From Actinoplanes sp. L3-i22 (GTDB lineage: Bacteria; Actinomycetota; Actinomycetes; Mycobacteriales; Micromonosporaceae), in the NCBI RefSeq assembly GCF_019704555.1, contig NZ_AP024745.1:442501-506500 (forward strand): 64,000 bases of DNA, given 5' to 3'. Of the stretch, positions 27,953 through 36,110 are shown piece after piece. Numbering within the stretch: position 1 is the stretch's first letter; each line of letters starts with the position of its first letter. The notes under the pieces were generated by a model that was given only the letters and a program-made list of their open reading frames with translations, ran no database searches and had not been told where the DNA came from. The translations under genes and the position numbers were made by a program.

Positions 27953-29947
27953 ATGGTCGGCGACATGTTCGCTCCGCCCCGCTGGGCCGCTCTCCTGGCC
28001 ACGCCGCTGGTCACCCTCGGTGTGGCGATCGGCCCGGCCGCCGCTGCCGCAGCACATCCGTCCTCAGTAGCCATCAAACCCGCGGCCACCCGGGCCGCTC
28101 TCGATCCGGCTCTGGTCGCCGGACGCGGCGCCACCGTCGCGTTCGCCGAGCAGGAGGCTGAGCACGCCGTCACCACCGGCGCCGTGCTCAGCCCCGACCG
28201 GACCGCATACTCGCTCGCCGCCGAAGCCTCCGGCCGCTCCGCCGTGTCCCTGGACCCGGGGGAGTACGTCGAGTTCACCCTGCCCAAGTCGGCCAACGCG
28301 ATCACCGTGCGGTACTCGATCCCGGACGCCCCGAACGGCGGCGGGATCACCGCGCCGCTGTCCGTGGGCACCCCGGGCGGCACACGCACGATGACCCTGA
28401 CCTCGCAGTACTCCTGGCTCTACAACCAGTACCCGTTCAGCAACGACCCGCAGGCCGGGCTGCTGCACCCGGACTGGTGGATCACCGAGTGCGCCTGCGT
28501 GCCGGCCGCCACCACTCCGGTCCCGGAGGTGAGCAAGCCGTTCCGGCCGATGCACTTCTACGACGAGCAGCGGCTGGCACTGGGCCGCACCTACCGGGCC
28601 GGGGAGAAGATCCGGCTCACCGCGCGCCAGGTCACCACCACGATCGACCTGCTCGACTCGGAGCTGGTCGGCGCGCCGAAGGTCGACCTCGGCGCGGTGA
28701 ACGTGCTGCTCTTCGGGGCCGACCCGACCGGCCGGAAGGACGCCGCGCCGGCCATCGAGAAGGCCATCGCGTTCGCCAGGAAGATCCACCGCGCGGTCTA
28801 CCTGCCGCCCGGCACGTTCCAGGTGAACCGGCACATCGTCGTCGACGACGTGACGATCAAGGGCGCCGGCAACTGGTACACCACGGTCCGGGGGCACGAG
28901 GTGGCGCTGTCCACGCCGGCGCCGGACGGATCGGTCCACACCGGTGTCGGTTTCTACGGCAAGGACGGCGGCAGCCGGAACGTGCACCTGGCCGACTTCG
29001 CCATCGAGGGTGACGTGCGCGAGCGCATCGACACCGACCAGGTGAACGCGATCGGCGGCGCGATGAGCGACTCGACGATCACCGGGCTGCACATCCAGCA
29101 CACCAAGGTCGGCCTCTGGTACGACGGTCCGATGTCGAACGTCCAGGTCAGCGGCAACATCATCGTCGACCAGATCGCCGACGGGCTGAACTTCCACACC
29201 GGGGTCACCGGCTCGCTGGTGCGGGACAACTTCATCCGCAACACCGGTGACGACGGCCTGGCCATGTGGTCGGAGAAGACCGCGGACAGCGGCAACACGT
29301 TCGACCGCAACACGGTCCAGACGCCGACGCTGGCGAACGGGATCGCGATCTACGGCGGCACGGACAACACGGTCTCGCGGAACCTGGTCGCCGACCCGAT
29401 CCGGGAGGGCAGCGGCATCCACGTCGGCTCGCGCTTCGGGGCCGAGCCGTTCGCCGGGCACCTCATGATCACCGACAACACCACGGTCCGGGCCGGGACC
29501 TTCGAGCTGAACTGGAAGATCGGTCTCGGCGCGATCTGGTTCTACGCGCTCGACAAGAGCATCGACGCGGACATCCGGGTGACCGGGGACCATTTCCTGG
29601 ACAACACGTACAACGCGGTCATGCTGGTCTCGGACTGGCCGGTGAAGGACCTGTACTCGATCAACGGGGTGCACTTCCAGGACATCCGGGTCGACGGGGC
29701 CGGCACCAGCGTGGTCAGCGCCCGGGCGTCCGGCGGCGCCACGTTCGAGAACGTCGACGCCCGCAACGTCGGGGCGGTCGGGGTCAACAACTGCGGCTCG
29801 TTCAACTTCACGCCCAGCGGGTCTGAGTTCACCCTCAGTGATCTCGGTGACAATGGTGGCGGCTGGCTCGGCCCGTTCGTCCCGAACGTGATCACCTGCG
29901 ACGACCGTCCCGCGGTCGTCGCCCCACCGGCGCCTTCTGCCTGGTGA
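27953..29947 (+). CDS. secreted parallel beta-helix glycoside hydrolase, probable GH87 (alpha-1,3-glucanase/mycodextranase type)
   Basis: 664 residues: signal peptide about 1-35, a beta-sandwich-like region (about 80-230; SLDPGEYVEFTLPKSANAI), then a right-handed beta-helix from VLLFGADPTGRKDAAPAIEKA (about 260). The helix carries VGLWYDGPMSNVQVSGN, GDDGLAMWS (about 430), LANGIAIYGGTDNTVSRNLV and GSGIHVGSRFGAEP, which resemble GH87 alpha-1,3-glucanases, where paired Asp residues are catalytic. This is from memory of the family and should be searched. The likely substrate is fungal-wall or bacterial alpha-glucan. ATG 27965 is an alternative start. Confidence 0.78.
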   Translation: MVGDMFAPPRWAALLATPLVTLGVAIGPAAAAAAHPSSVAIKPAATRAALDPALVAGRGATVAFAEQEAEHAVTTGAVLSPDRTAYSLAAEASGRSAVSLDPGEYVEFTLPKSANAITVRYSIPDAPNGGGITAPLSVGTPGGTRTMTLTSQYSWLYNQYPFSNDPQAGLLHPDWWITECACVPAATTPVPEVSKPFRPMHFYDEQRLALGRTYRAGEKIRLTARQVTTTIDLLDSELVGAPKVDLGAVNVLLFGADPTGRKDAAPAIEKAIAFARKIHRAVYLPPGTFQVNRHIVVDDVTIKGAGNWYTTVRGHEVALSTPAPDGSVHTGVGFYGKDGGSRNVHLADFAIEGDVRERIDTDQVNAIGGAMSDSTITGLHIQHTKVGLWYDGPMSNVQVSGNIIVDQIADGLNFHTGVTGSLVRDNFIRNTGDDGLAMWSEKTADSGNTFDRNTVQTPTLANGIAIYGGTDNTVSRNLVADPIREGSGIHVGSRFGAEPFAGHLMITDNTTVRAGTFELNWKIGLGAIWFYALDKSIDADIRVTGDHFLDNTYNAVMLVSDWPVKDLYSINGVHFQDIRVDGAGTSVVSARASGGATFENVDARNVGAVGVNNCGSFNFTPSGSEFTLSDLGDNGGGWLGPFVPNVITCDDRPAVVAPPAPSAW

Positions 29948-29967
29948 CCTACATCAGCTGAAGAACG

Positions 29968-30000
29968 GCGGCCGTACCCGACGAGTTCGGGTACGGCCGC
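29968..30000 (+). terminator. strong hairpin after the beta-helix hydrolase gene
   Basis: Perfect 13-base arms GCGGCCGTACCCG (29968-29980) and CGGGTACGGCCGC (29988-30000) with a 7-base loop. The U-tract is weak. It separates the hydrolase from the epimerase gene. Confidence 0.75.
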
Positions 30001-30054
30001 TGCGCTTGGTAGCCTTGTCGGCGCATTCGCCTCGGCTGAAGGTTGGGAACTACG

Positions 30055-30942
30055 TTGAGTCAAACCCTGCTGGTCACCGGCGGCGCCGGATTCGTCGGTA
30101 CCGCCCTGATCCGGTCCCTGCTGACCGAGTTCCCCGACGCCACGGTCGTCTCGCTGGACAACTACTTCACCGGTTCGGCGGAGAACCACGTGCACGATCC
30201 CCGGGTGACCTACCTCGAGGGCTCGACCACCGGGATCGCCAAGACCTGGGCGGACAGCGGCCTCCCGGCCCCCGCGCTGGTCTTCCACCTGGGGGAGTAC
30301 TCGCGGATCGTGCAGTCCTTCGAGGACCACGACCTGACCTGGGACTTCAACCTGCTCGGCACCAAGGAGGTGGTGAAGTTCACCGCCGCCGCGGGCGCCC
30401 GGCTGATCTACGCCGGCTCCAGCTCGAAGTTCGGCAACGACGGCGACGACGAGAACCTCAACCCGTACGCCTGGACCAAGGCGAAGAACATCGAGTACAT
30501 CAAGAACTACTCGAACTGGTTCGGCCTGGACTACGCGATCGCGTACTTCTACAACGTCTACGGCGCCGGCCAGATCGCCAGCGGCAAGTACGCCACCGTG
30601 ATCGGCATCTTCGAGCGGCAGTACCTGGCCGGCGAGCCACTGACCGTGGTCTCCCCGGGCACCCAGACCCGCGACTTCACCCACATCGACGACATCGTCC
30701 GCGGCCTGATCCTGGTCGCCCGCGGTGGCGCCGGCGACGGCTACCTGCTCGGCACCGGCCGGGAGTGGCCACTGGCCGAGGTCGCGAAGATGTTCGGCGC
30801 CGACTTCACGCTGATCCCGGCGCTGCCCGGGGAGCGCGTGCGCGGCAAGGCCGACATGACCAAGGCCGCCGGGCTCGGCTGGACGCCGCAGAAGCAGCTC
30901 GACGACTACATCGCCGAGTTCGTCGCCGCAAACCCGAGATAA
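30055..30942 (+). CDS. NAD-dependent epimerase/dehydratase (extended SDR)
   Basis: About 295 residues: the N-terminal Rossmann motif TGGAGFVG (about residues 8-15), the active-site tyrosine and lysine in YAWTK (about 142-146), and GTQTRDFTHIDDIV, typical of UDP-glucose 4-epimerase and related sugar-nucleotide enzymes. TTG 30055 gives the usual short N-terminus; another TTG at 30043 would add four residues. The sequence between strands is unusual (HLGEYSRIVQSFEDHDLTW), so the substrate is not clear. It is a single gene bounded by two strong hairpins. Confidence 0.85.
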   Translation: MSQTLLVTGGAGFVGTALIRSLLTEFPDATVVSLDNYFTGSAENHVHDPRVTYLEGSTTGIAKTWADSGLPAPALVFHLGEYSRIVQSFEDHDLTWDFNLLGTKEVVKFTAAAGARLIYAGSSSKFGNDGDDENLNPYAWTKAKNIEYIKNYSNWFGLDYAIAYFYNVYGAGQIASGKYATVIGIFERQYLAGEPLTVVSPGTQTRDFTHIDDIVRGLILVARGGAGDGYLLGTGREWPLAEVAKMFGADFTLIPALPGERVRGKADMTKAAGLGWTPQKQLDDYIAEFVAANPR

Positions 30943-30963
30943 CAGATCAAAATCACGATCAAA

Positions 30964-30995
30964 GGGCCCGATTTCGTACGTACGAAATCGGGCCC
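30964..30995. terminator. perfect 32-base palindrome, bidirectional terminator
   Basis: Sixteen-base arms starting GGGCCCGATTTCGTAC meet with no spacer, and ATCAA/TTGAT extends the stem. TTGATTTTTC follows on the plus strand and TTTGATC on the minus strand. It separates the convergent epimerase and MFS genes. Confidence 0.85.
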
Positions 30996-31014
30996 TTGAT
31001 TTTTCTTGAAAAGA

Positions 31015-32511
31015 TCACCCGGTGGCACGCGGCCTGGTGGTGACCGCGGAGAGCGGCGTCGCGACGTCTTCCAGGGACTTGCCCTCGGCGTCGACGCCCA
31101 GGAAGATCTCGACCACCCCGCCGATCGCCATCACCACGGCGCCGATCAGATAGCCGATGAACAGCTTGCCCGGGTCCTCGCCCTCGCCGATCAGCCAGCC
31201 GTAGAAGACCGGCCCGATCGCCCCGAAGCACTGCGCGATCGCGAAGAACACCGCGATGGCCTGGGCCCGGATCTCCAGCGGGAAGATCTCGCTCACCGTC
31301 AGGTAGGCCGAGCTGGCCCCCGCCGACGCGAAGAAGAAGATGATGCACCAGGCGATGGTCTGGGTGATCGCGTTCAGCACCCCGGCGTTGAACAGCACCG
31401 CGCTGATCGCCAGCAGCACCGCGGAGAGCAGGTACGTGCCCGCGATCATCTTGCGCCGGCCGATCACGTCGAAGAGATGGCCGATGGTCAGCGGCCCGAT
31501 CAGGTTCCCGGCCGCGAACGCGATCAGATAGAGCGGTGCGCTCTTCTCGTCGACCCCGTAGAAGTTCGTCAGCACCAGCGTGTAGGTGAAGAAGATCGCG
31601 TTGTACAGGAACGACTGCGTGATCATCAGGGTGGCGCCGAGGACCGACCGCCGGGGCAGCTCCTTGAAGAGCACCCGCAGCAACGACAGGTAGCCGTGCG
31701 ATCGAGTCGGCCGGATCTCGATCGCCTTGGACTCGTCGACCGGGGCGAGCGTCTGCCCGGACGACTCCACGGCCTGCTCGATCTGCCGGATGTTCGCCTC
31801 GGCCTCGGCCTCCCGGCCGTGCATGATCAGCCATCGTGGACTCTCCGGCAGGTGCCGCCGCAGGTTCCAGATGCAGGCGCCGATCACCGGGCCGATCAGG
31901 AAGCCGATCCGCCAGCCCACGTTCAGGCTCATGTGGTTGAGCAGCACGAAGGTACCGAGCGTGCCGAGGATCGCGCCGCCCCAGTAGGTGCCGTTCACGC
32001 CGATGTCGACCCGGCCGCGGTACTTGGCCGGCATCATCTCGTCGATCGCGGAGTTGATCGCGGCGTATTCGCCGCCGATACCGGCTCCGGCGATGAATCT
32101 CGTCAGGTACAGGAAGGTGAGCGCCACGGCACTGTTGCCCCAGGTCAGCGCGGTGAGCGCGTTGCCGGCCAGGTAGACGCCGAGGGTGACGACGAACAGG
32201 TTCTTGCGGCCCAGCTTGTCGGAGAGCCGGCCGAAGAACAGCGCGCCGAACACCTCGCCGAGCAGGTAGACGGTCGCGATCGCGCCGACCGCCGTGCTGC
32301 TCAGATGCAGGGTCTCCTGCTCCTTGAGCACCGGGCCGATCGCGCTGGCGATGGTGATCTCCAGGCCGTCGAGCACCCATGCGGTGCCCAGCGCCAGGAT
32401 CATGCGGGTGTGGAACGGCGACCAGCTGAGCCGGTCGATACGCGCGGGGATCAAGCTCCGGATAATTCCCGAATCGGAGGCCGGGGCAGGAGATCCGAGG
32501 CTCTGGGCCAT
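31015..32511 (-). CDS. MFS sugar-porter-type transporter
   Basis: 498 residues with 12 membrane segments. Seen: GRLSDKLGRKN in the loop between segments 2 and 3, RFIAGAGIGGEYAAINSAIDEMMPAKYRGR (segment 4 and loop) and LPESPRWL after segment 6, the classic sugar-porter signature. The loop between segments 6 and 7 holds a long charged stretch. ATG 32511 is chosen for GGAGGT six bases upstream. It is divergent from a Gfo/Idh/MocA oxidoreductase, so the pair probably imports and oxidises the same polyol or sugar (inositol would fit), but the substrate is unproven. Confidence 0.9.
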   Translation of the reverse strand: MAQSLGSPAPASDSGIIRSLIPARIDRLSWSPFHTRMILALGTAWVLDGLEITIASAIGPVLKEQETLHLSSTAVGAIATVYLLGEVFGALFFGRLSDKLGRKNLFVVTLGVYLAGNALTALTWGNSAVALTFLYLTRFIAGAGIGGEYAAINSAIDEMMPAKYRGRVDIGVNGTYWGGAILGTLGTFVLLNHMSLNVGWRIGFLIGPVIGACIWNLRRHLPESPRWLIMHGREAEAEANIRQIEQAVESSGQTLAPVDESKAIEIRPTRSHGYLSLLRVLFKELPRRSVLGATLMITQSFLYNAIFFTYTLVLTNFYGVDEKSAPLYLIAFAAGNLIGPLTIGHLFDVIGRRKMIAGTYLLSAVLLAISAVLFNAGVLNAITQTIAWCIIFFFASAGASSAYLTVSEIFPLEIRAQAIAVFFAIAQCFGAIGPVFYGWLIGEGEDPGKLFIGYLIGAVVMAIGGVVEIFLGVDAEGKSLEDVATPLSAVTTRPRATG

Positions 32512-32536
32512 GGACGCACCTCCAAAATGCCGTGAT

Positions 32537-32552
32537 GTAACGCACGCTTTAC
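32537..32552. promoter_or_regulatory. imperfect palindrome in a divergent promoter
   Basis: GTAACGCACGCTTTAC lies in the 68-base gap between the MFS and oxidoreductase genes. It could be a shared operator; the match between arms is only partial. Confidence 0.3.
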
Positions 32553-32579
32553 CCAGAGTCGCGTTTAGCATGCACAGGC

Positions 32580-33689
32580 ATGGATCAGATCGGGATCGCG
32601 GTGATCGGGCTCGGCTGGATGGGCCGGGTGCACACCCAGGCCTACCTGCGGCTGCCGCAGCACTATCCGGACCTGCCCGTCCCGAAGCTGATCGCGGTCG
32701 CCGACGACGTGCCGGACCGGGCGGCCCGGGCCGCCGCGCGGTTCGGGTTCGCCGCCGCGACCACCGACTGGCGGGCGCTGCTCGACGACCCGCGGATCGG
32801 CGCGGTCAGCATCACCGCGCCGAACTTCCTGCACCGCGAGATCGGTGCGGCGTTCGCGGCGACCGGCCGGCACCTCTGGATCGAGAAACCGGTCGGGCTG
32901 AGCGCCGACGATGCCCGGGCCGTGGCCGGCGACGGCCGGATCGCGGTCGGCTTCAACTACCGGCATGCGCCGGCGGTGCAAAAAGCCAGGGCGATTCTTC
33001 GGTACGGCGGGATCGGCGCAATCACGCACGCCCGGTTCGCGTTCCTCAGCGACTACGCGTCCGCCCCCGACGGTGCCCTGACCTGGCGGTTCCAGCGGGC
33101 CCGCGGCGGCAACGGGGTGCTCGGCGACCTCGGCTCGCACGCCGTCGACCTGGTCCGGCACCTGCTCGGCGAGATCGACGCGGTGGTCGCCGCAGACACC
33201 GCGATCTTCCTCCCGCGCCGGCCGGCCCCGAGCGGCGCGACCACCGGGCACGAGCGCGGCGCCGGGCCGCTGCGCGAGGTGGAGAACGAGGACTGGTTCG
33301 CGGCGCTGCTGCGGGTCGGCGACGCCCGGGTGACCGTGGAGGCGAGCCGGGTCGCGACCGGCGAGCAGAACCACTACGGCTTCGAGATCCACGGGACCTC
33401 GGGGATGCTGAGCTGGGACTTCCGCCGGATGGGGGAGTTGCTCGTGGACGGTCGCCCGGTCTTCGCCGGCCCGGGTGACGGGGAGTTCGGCGCGTTCCAG
33501 CCGGGGCCGGCCAACGCGATGAGCTTCGACGACCTGAAGGTGATCGAGGCGGCGCTGTTCCTCCGCTCGATCGTCGAGGGCGTCCCGCACGGCGCCACCC
33601 TGACCGACGCGATCCGCGCCGCCGAGGTACTGAGCGAAATAGCAGGTCGGGCCGGTCCGGGATCGGGAACGGCACGATCCGCGCGCTGA
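32580..33689 (+). CDS. Gfo/Idh/MocA-family oxidoreductase
   Basis: 369 residues. The NAD(P)-binding N-terminus GIAVIGLGWMGRVH (about 4-17) is followed by the family motif EKPVGLSADDA (about 101-111), with the catalytic-type lysine, and the C-terminal substrate domain with GDLGSHAVDLVRHLLGE (about 181-197; His of the family signature). Family members oxidise or isomerise sugars and polyols such as myo-inositol. It is divergent from the sugar porter at 31015. A proline/arginine-rich tail of about 15 residues ends the protein. Confidence 0.9.
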   Translation: MDQIGIAVIGLGWMGRVHTQAYLRLPQHYPDLPVPKLIAVADDVPDRAARAAARFGFAAATTDWRALLDDPRIGAVSITAPNFLHREIGAAFAATGRHLWIEKPVGLSADDARAVAGDGRIAVGFNYRHAPAVQKARAILRYGGIGAITHARFAFLSDYASAPDGALTWRFQRARGGNGVLGDLGSHAVDLVRHLLGEIDAVVAADTAIFLPRRPAPSGATTGHERGAGPLREVENEDWFAALLRVGDARVTVEASRVATGEQNHYGFEIHGTSGMLSWDFRRMGELLVDGRPVFAGPGDGEFGAFQPGPANAMSFDDLKVIEAALFLRSIVEGVPHGATLTDAIRAAEVLSEIAGRAGPGSGTARSAR

Positions 33690-33823
33690 ACCCGGCCGGC
33701 GCTCGCGGTCCGCGAGCGGGAGGAGCCGAATCGGGTGGCGCACCGGCAGCTCTCCACCCGGGTCGACGCGTCGCTGCTGGCCGGGCATCCGGCGGCGGGG
33801 CGGCGGGGCCTAACGTCTTCGCC

Positions 33824-34024
33824 ATGAGTGACAGGTTCGACTTGGCGGCAGCGGTCTGGGTGCGGGCCGGAGACAGCGAGGACGGCTACGTGGAGATCGC
33901 GCGGCTGCCCGACGGCGGCGCGGCGATGCGGAGCTCGCGGGACCCGGTGACGACGCTCTTCTTCACCAAGGGGGAGTGGGACGCGTTCACCGGCGGCGTC
34001 CAGGACGGCGAGTTCGACGTCTGA
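33824..34024 (+). CDS. DUF397 protein
   Basis: 66 residues. WVRAGDSEDGYVEIARL, MRSSRDP and FTKGEWDAFTGGV-GEFDV are the DUF397 pattern. In actinomycetes these small proteins usually sit next to a helix-turn-helix (XRE) regulator and an anti-sigma-type kinase and are linked to development (BldB/WhiJ systems). No such partner is next to this one, so it is an orphan copy. Confidence 0.9.
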   Translation: MSDRFDLAAAVWVRAGDSEDGYVEIARLPDGGAAMRSSRDPVTTLFFTKGEWDAFTGGVQDGEFDV

Positions 34025-34081
34025 GGCCGGCGCGCTGCCCATCCCGCCAGGAAAGGGCAGCGCGCCGGAGAACTCGGAATC

Positions 34082-35719
34082 CTAGGCCGGGTCGAGGGCC
34101 AGGCCGTCGAAGATGAAGTTCGGGCTCAGGAACGTCGTGCCGCTGCTGCCGCTGATCGTCGAGATCGACAGCGTGTTGGTGCCGGTCTTCAGCGCGCTCG
34201 CCGGGATCGTGAACGTGTAGGTGGTGTTGATCCCCCGCCACGTACCCCGGGTGACGTTCCGGGAGTCCAGGTTGGCCGGTGCCGGCGAGGCCGAGGACGG
34301 CGACGAGTAGCTGCCGATGGTGACCGCGGGACGGCCGCCGGCGAAGCTGGACGTGGTGGCGATGCGCAGCTTGGCGCCGCCGGCCGGCACCGAGGCGAGG
34401 GTGAAGCTCAGCGCCATCGGCGAGTTGACCGACTTGAACTCGGCCATCGGGAACTTCGCCGCGCCGGACGCGACGCTGTAGCCGCTCGCCGTCCACGCCG
34501 ACATCCGGGTGTCCGACGGGTGCTCCGTCTCGATCTTGTCGGCGTTCAGGAAGCCGGCCGGGGTGCCGTCGAACGTGCCGAGCTGGAACAGCGTGCCGGC
34601 GGCCGGGACGCTGCCGGTCAGCGCGAGCGCGGTGGTCGCGCCGGCGGCCACGGTGATCGTCTTGGTGCTGCCGACGGCGAGCTCACCGGCGTACAGCGTG
34701 GCGGTGTACGTGCCCGGCTTGACGTGCCCGATCACGAACTGGCCGGCCTTCACCTGGCCCCAGTACTGGCCGTTCGGGCCGGCCAGGCCGACGGTCGCGC
34801 CCAGGCCGTTGAAGCTGCCGCTCGCGGTGCCGCTCACGCCGCCGCGCTGGGCGTTCGAGAGCAGGTCCGGGATGTACGAGCTGAGGAAGTCCATGCTGTG
34901 CAGGGTCGGCGCCGCCCCGTCGGTGAGGGCCAGCGCGTACGGCCCGTGCAGCCCCAGCCGCAGCGCCTCGGTCTGCTGGTGCCCGCTGAACATGTAGTGC
35001 GTGATGTTGACCGCGGTCCCGGTGTCGTTGACCTCGATGTCCCGGAAGAACGGGCCGCCCGAGGTCATGTCGTTGTTGCCCGGGATCAGGTACGCCCCGT
35101 GCCCGCTTCCGCTCGCCCCGAACGGCTGCTGCGTGATCAGCCGCTGCGAGCTGAAGAACTTCGACGCGGTCTGCCCGCCGGCGAACGCGAACACGTCCGA
35201 GCCCTCGACCGTCGTCGTGGTGCCGGCGGTCTTCGCGGCCACCGGGGACGTGGTCAGCAGCGAGCTCTTCAGCCGGGTGATGAACCGGGCCTCACCGGGG
35301 TTCAGCGCCTTGGTGATGTTCGTGGCCATGTAGATCGTGTTGTCGTTCTTGCGCGCGAAGTAGTACTGCGTCACGCCGATCGACGAGTTCGTGGCGCTGA
35401 CCAGGATCGAGCTGCCGCTGTTGAACGTCTGGCCGGTGACCGTCGCCGACGACCAGCCGGACTCGAACTGCCCGGCCGCCTGGCCGGACGCGGTCAGCTC
35501 GGTGCCGTTGTGCTTCAGCGACGTCATGTTGCCGTTCGTGGTGTTGACCACGAAGGAGACGCCGGTCCCGGTGTCGAACGTGATGCTGGACGCGGCGTTC
35601 GCCCAGGGCTGGCCGCCGAGCAGGCCGATGCCGGCCAGCACCGCGACCGAGGCGATGCCGCCGGCCAGGGCCTTGCGTCGCTTCCGTGAGGTCGGGGGAC
35701 GGTGCGAGTTGGGGGTCAT
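34082..35719 (-). CDS. secreted rhamnogalacturonan lyase-like protein (PL4)
   Basis: 545 residues with a signal peptide (about 1-43, twin-basic start RKRRKALAGG, ending ANA). An N-terminal beta-sandwich domain (VSFVVNTTNGNMTSLKHNGTEL) is followed by SGGPFFRDIEV and YMFSGHQQTEALRLGLHGPYAL, an FnIII-like domain (VKPGTYTATLYAGELAVG) and a C-terminal carbohydrate-binding sandwich (FQLGTFDGTPAGF, HPSDTRMSAW, RGINTTYTFTIPASAL). This three-domain order is that of polysaccharide lyase family 4, which cleaves rhamnogalacturonan I of pectin outside the cell. It suggests use of plant debris. Confidence 0.88.
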   Translation of the reverse strand: MTPNSHRPPTSRKRRKALAGGIASVAVLAGIGLLGGQPWANAASSITFDTGTGVSFVVNTTNGNMTSLKHNGTELTASGQAAGQFESGWSSATVTGQTFNSGSSILVSATNSSIGVTQYYFARKNDNTIYMATNITKALNPGEARFITRLKSSLLTTSPVAAKTAGTTTTVEGSDVFAFAGGQTASKFFSSQRLITQQPFGASGSGHGAYLIPGNNDMTSGGPFFRDIEVNDTGTAVNITHYMFSGHQQTEALRLGLHGPYALALTDGAAPTLHSMDFLSSYIPDLLSNAQRGGVSGTASGSFNGLGATVGLAGPNGQYWGQVKAGQFVIGHVKPGTYTATLYAGELAVGSTKTITVAAGATTALALTGSVPAAGTLFQLGTFDGTPAGFLNADKIETEHPSDTRMSAWTASGYSVASGAAKFPMAEFKSVNSPMALSFTLASVPAGGAKLRIATTSSFAGGRPAVTIGSYSSPSSASPAPANLDSRNVTRGTWRGINTTYTFTIPASALKTGTNTLSISTISGSSGTTFLSPNFIFDGLALDPA

Positions 35720-35771
35720 GCGTAGTGGTGGATCATCCGGCCGGAAAGGTTGCCCCGGCTCTGGATCTTTT

Positions 35772-36056
35772 TCAGAACACCCAGGTCACGGCGAGCTCGT
35801 TGCGCTGGCCGAAGCGCTCCAGGTGCGAGCCGACCACCCCGGTCACGGTCTGCAGGTCGCCGGCGCTCGCCGCGGTCGCGGTCAGTTCGAGAGCCTCGGG
35901 GGTGCTGTGCAGGCGGCACTCGCCGACGGTGAGCACGATGACGGTGTCCGCGCCGACCTCCTTGATCTCGCTGCGTCGCCCCAGGTGGGAGGCGAGCTGC
36001 TTGGCGTAGCGGGGCGCGTTGTCGGTCGTGACGCTGGCGGTAGCGGTCTCAGTCAT
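35772..36056 (-). CDS. DUF2218 protein
   Basis: 94 residues with the DUF2218 pattern: TDNAPRYAKQLASHLGRR, GECRLHSTPEALELTATA, VVGSHLERFGQRNELAVTW. Family members are small, probably cytoplasmic, and often lie near iron or siderophore genes; their function is unknown. A palindrome CGATATATCG (36065-36074) lies ten bases before the start and may be an operator. Confidence 0.88.
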   Translation of the reverse strand: MTETATASVTTDNAPRYAKQLASHLGRRSEIKEVGADTVIVLTVGECRLHSTPEALELTATAASAGDLQTVTGVVGSHLERFGQRNELAVTWVF

Positions 36057-36064
36057 AGTGTCGA

Positions 36065-36074
36065 CGATATATCG
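36065..36074. promoter_or_regulatory. CGATATATCG palindrome before the DUF2218 gene
   Basis: A perfect 10-base AT-centred palindrome lies just upstream of the minus-strand start at 36056. In this GC-rich sequence it stands out and may be a promoter-overlapping operator. Confidence 0.35.
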
Positions 36075-36110
36075 CCGATACTCAGAACGGTACCGGTGTG
36101 GCCCGCACTC

